In this document: positions 13,595 through 15,195 of the stretch, in pieces
How the letters are laid out: every line of letters starts with the position of its first letter
Position numbering within the stretch: the stretch's first letter is position 1
Source: an uncultured Oscillochloris sp.
GTDB taxonomy: Bacteria; Chloroflexota; Chloroflexia; Chloroflexales; Chloroflexaceae
Length of the DNA: 15,195 nucleotides
NCBI GenBank assembly: GCA_903877945.1
Contig: CAIRFY010000168.1
Coordinates: 1 to 15,195 of the forward strand
Direction: 5' to 3'
The notes under the pieces: model-generated
The model's input: only the letters and a program-made list of their open reading frames with translations
Database searches by the model: none
Told to the model about the DNA's origin: nothing
Position numbers and translations under genes: made by a program

Positions 13595-13626
13595 ACTGAG
13601 AGTTTCGCTCTCAGTTCTTGTTTTGT
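13595..13626 (+). terminator. Terminator-like hairpin within the greA leader
   Basis: ACTGAGAG (13595-13602) pairs perfectly with 13608-13615 around a 5-nt loop and is followed by the T-rich TTCTTGTTTTG. It lies about 50 nt after the predicted start and more than 80 nt before the greA ATG, so it could end transcripts early. A second stem (AGAGCC 13641-13646 with GGCTCT 13653-13658) follows, and GGAGC at 13636-13640 could pair with 13670-13674 as an alternative fold. Confidence 0.6.
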
Positions 13627-13708
13627 ATCGCCCCAGGAGCAGAGCCACCCTCGGCTCTCCAACGCTGTAGCTCCCCCGGGCGAATGTTCAGCAAAAGGCA
13701 TTGAGACG

Positions 13709-14182
13709 ATGACAGACAAGCCGACGTACCTGACCCGCGACGGCCGTGCGAAATTGGAAGCAGAGCTTGAAGAGCTCACCACCGTCGAGCGCAAACACAT
13801 TGCTGAGCGTATCGCGGCGGCGAAGGAGCTTGGCGATATCTCTGAGAGTGGTGAGTACGAGGATGCGAAGAAGTCTCAGTCACTCCTAGAGGGTCGCATC
13901 CGTGACGTCAAACATATCCTCTCGCGCGCAGAACTGATCGATGAGGTGTCGGTCGGCAATGGCGAGGTACGTGTCGGCTCATCGGTGACGGTGCGTATGG
14001 AGGACGATACCGAGGATGAGACCTGGACTATCGTGGGCAGCGCTGAGGCGAACCCGCGCCAGGGCCGGATCTCCAACGAGTCGCCGATTGGCTCTGCCCT
14101 GCTGGGGAAACGTGCCCGCCATAAGGTGACGGTGCAGACGCCCTCGGGGGTAATGAAGCTAACGATTGTCAAGGTGAAGTAG
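13709..14182 (+). CDS. greA: Transcript cleavage/elongation factor GreA
   Basis: GreA enters the RNA polymerase secondary channel and triggers cleavage of backtracked RNA. The 157-residue protein has the family length. Residues 1-77 form the antiparallel coiled coil; its tip reads LGDISESGEYEDAKKSQ, keeping the acidic Asp43 and Glu46 that correspond to the catalytic Asp41 and Glu44 of E. coli. The C-terminal globular FKBP-like domain (about 82-157) contains TWTIVGSAEANP and ISNESPIGSALLGKR, standard for GreA. The ATG has AAAAGG at 13693-13698, 10 nt upstream. It has its own promoter and leader terminator, and a strong terminator follows at 14202-14236, so it is a single-gene unit divergent from the phosphohexomutase operon. 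Confidence 0.97.
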   Translation: MTDKPTYLTRDGRAKLEAELEELTTVERKHIAERIAAAKELGDISESGEYEDAKKSQSLLEGRIRDVKHILSRAELIDEVSVGNGEVRVGSSVTVRMEDDTEDETWTIVGSAEANPRQGRISNESPIGSALLGKRARHKVTVQTPSGVMKLTIVKVK

Positions 14183-14201
14183 CGCGCCTGCACTGGCAAA
14201 G

Positions 14202-14236
14202 GCCCTGCCCCTTAGACTTGGGGGCAGGGCTTTTTT
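14202..14236 (+). terminator. Intrinsic terminator after greA
   Basis: Perfect 10-bp stem GCCCTGCCCC (14202-14211) with 14221-14230, 9-nt loop, then six T residues (14231-14236). It starts 20 bp after the greA stop. Confidence 0.95.
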
Positions 14237-14347
14237 GGTCTGGAGCCTCGGCGATACCCCGAATCTGACCATCGCTCACGCGCCGAATCAGACCGTACAT
14301 CTGCCCGGCGAAGGTCGTGACTCCTCTCTCACAACGGGGATAGGACT

Positions 14348-14514
14348 AATACTTTTCAAATAAGGAATTTGTCGTCGCTCAGCCCTCACCCCCCAGCCCC
14401 CTCTCCCTGAACGGGCGAGGGGGAGTATTCCGTACCAGAAAGGGATATACGCCCCTCTCCCCTTGAGGGTGAGGGGGCAAGGTCGATGCGGGATCGGCTT
14501 ATTTGAAAAGTATT
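14348..14514. mobile_element. MITE-like element, family 1 copy E (second end type)
   Basis: Perfect 17-bp terminal inverted repeats, AATACTTTTCAAATAAG (14348-14364) and its complement (14498-14514), enclose a core very like copy B and copy A (GCTCAGCCCTCACCCCCCAG at 14377-14396, then GAGTATTCCG). TAGGACT occurs at 14341-14347 and again at 14520-14526, a possible 7-bp target duplication if the right end extends to 14519. No gene lies inside; nothing else was recognised at 14237-14340. Confidence 0.72.
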
Positions 14515-14530
14515 GGGTTTAGGACTGCGA

Positions 14531-14580
14531 TATAATGACGAAGAGGAATGCGAAAACACAGCTTTCGCATTCCTCTTCGT
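14531..14580 (+). promoter_or_regulatory. msrA promoter -10 box and 18-bp hairpin
   Basis: A consensus TATAAT (14531-14536) lacks a good -35 at normal spacing; TTGAAA (14503-14508), inside the end of repeat E, is 22 bp away. Directly after it, 14538-14555 pairs perfectly over 18 bp with 14563-14580 around a 7-nt loop, so the stem spans the likely start of transcription. No U-tract follows. It may be an operator or a 5' RNA hairpin. It ends 32 bp before the msrA ATG. Confidence 0.6.
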
Positions 14581-14612
14581 ATGATGTCTACATGGGGGAA
14601 GGAGCGCAGACG

Positions 14613-15167
14613 ATGAGCGACCCGGTAGCGTTGACTCGCGAGGTGTCCACCTTGGGCGGCGGTTGCTTCTGGTGTATTGAGGCCGTCTTCGACCAGCTCG
14701 CCGGGGTCACAGACGTGATCTCCGGCTACACGGGTGGTCGTGTGGAGAACCCGACCTACAAGGCGGTATGCAGCGGCACCACCGGCCACGCCGAGGCGAT
14801 CCAGGTGACGTTCGACCCGGCTCAGATCAGCTTCCGCGAGGTGCTGGAGGTCTTCTTCAGTGTACACGACCCGACGACCCTGAACCGCCAGGGCGCGGAC
14901 GTGGGTACGCAGTACCGCTCGGCGATCTTCTACCATAGCGAGGCCCAGCGAGCCACGGCGGCGGCCCTCATCGCGGACCTGAGCGCATCGAAGGTGTGGC
15001 CCAACCCCATCGTCACCGAGGTGAGACCGGCCAGTCAGTTCTACGTTGCCGAGGACTACCACCAGGAGTACTTTGCGCAAAACGGGCGGCAGCCCTACTG
15101 TCAGTCCGTGGTGGCCCCGAAGGTGGCGAAATTCCGCAAACAGTACGCCGAGCGGCTGAAAAGATAA
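14613..15167 (+). CDS. msrA: Peptide-methionine (S)-S-oxide reductase MsrA
   Basis: MsrA reduces the S-epimer of methionine sulfoxide in proteins, repairing oxidative damage, with thioredoxin as usual electron donor. The 184-residue protein has the whole family signature: GGGCFWCIEAVF with catalytic Cys18, GYTGG (38-42), GHAEAIQVTFDP, HDPTT (85-89), DVGTQYRS (96-103) and EDYHQEYF (147-154). Cys163 in PYCQSVVAPK is in the position of a resolving cysteine; Cys21 and Cys53 are also present. The frame is open from 14535, but that stretch is the hairpin; ATG 14613 has AAGGAG 8 nt upstream and gives the family length. No signal peptide, so cytoplasmic. No msrB follows in the 28 bases left before the window ends, and no terminator is visible there. 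Confidence 0.96.
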   Translation: MSDPVALTREVSTLGGGCFWCIEAVFDQLAGVTDVISGYTGGRVENPTYKAVCSGTTGHAEAIQVTFDPAQISFREVLEVFFSVHDPTTLNRQGADVGTQYRSAIFYHSEAQRATAAALIADLSASKVWPNPIVTEVRPASQFYVAEDYHQEYFAQNGRQPYCQSVVAPKVAKFRKQYAERLKR

Positions 15168-15195
15168 AACAGCCGGTGGGGCAGCGCATTGCGCT

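Overview
The window looks like a chromosomal segment of a member of the Chloroflexota, most plausibly a Chloroflexales-type filamentous bacterium. This is inferred from gene content (Rho, zinc-ribbon AIM24 protein, small Roadblock protein, GreA, MsrA, phasin-like protein), high-GC coding style, and intergenic repeats rich in CCCTCACCCCC/CCCCTCTCCC blocks of the kind often seen in that phylum. No 16S rRNA or other marker is present, so the assignment is moderate. There are no rRNA, tRNA, CRISPR or phage genes.

Layout. 1-500: end of a dispersed repeat, a strong hairpin terminator, and a small PepSY-type secreted or anchored protein on the minus strand. 500-1406: gene-free; it holds an orphan promoter-like sequence, repeat copy A, the rho promoter and a leader of about 400 nt ending in a C-rich 14-bp tandem repeat. 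1407-3773: rho and a zinc-ribbon/AIM24 protein, plus strand. 3858-4226: Roadblock/LC7 protein, minus strand. 4227-4654: its promoter and a MITE-like element with a 10-bp target duplication. 4655-5977: lipoprotein sugar-type solute-binding protein, minus strand. 6041-6802: mosaic of nested repeats. 6803-7591: 2-keto-4-pentenoate-hydratase-family enzyme. 7712-8260: phasin-like protein, minus strand. 8394-13380: tightly packed four-gene minus-strand operon. 13709-14182: greA, plus strand, divergent from that operon. 14613-15167: msrA, plus strand.

The most interesting part is the operon read from 13506 down to 8394. It encodes an intact phosphomannomutase/phosphoglucomutase; a second phosphohexomutase homologue that has lost the phosphoserine loop, most of the metal loop and domain 4; a membrane-anchored YvcK/GlmR-like protein whose N-terminal substrate-binding motifs are gone; and a GlmU-like left-handed beta-helix protein. 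Two genes start inside the preceding stop codon (ATGA) and the third gap is 12 nt. In Bacillus, YvcK (GlmR) senses UDP-GlcNAc and controls its synthesis, so this set reads as a sugar-phosphate/UDP-GlcNAc module in which two enzyme-like folds may have become sensors or scaffolds. That role is inference.

Two transcription-factor genes (rho and greA) both have structured leaders suggestive of autoregulation by termination. The dispersed repeats fall into two families with interchangeable ends and repeatedly lie 10-20 bp from predicted promoters.
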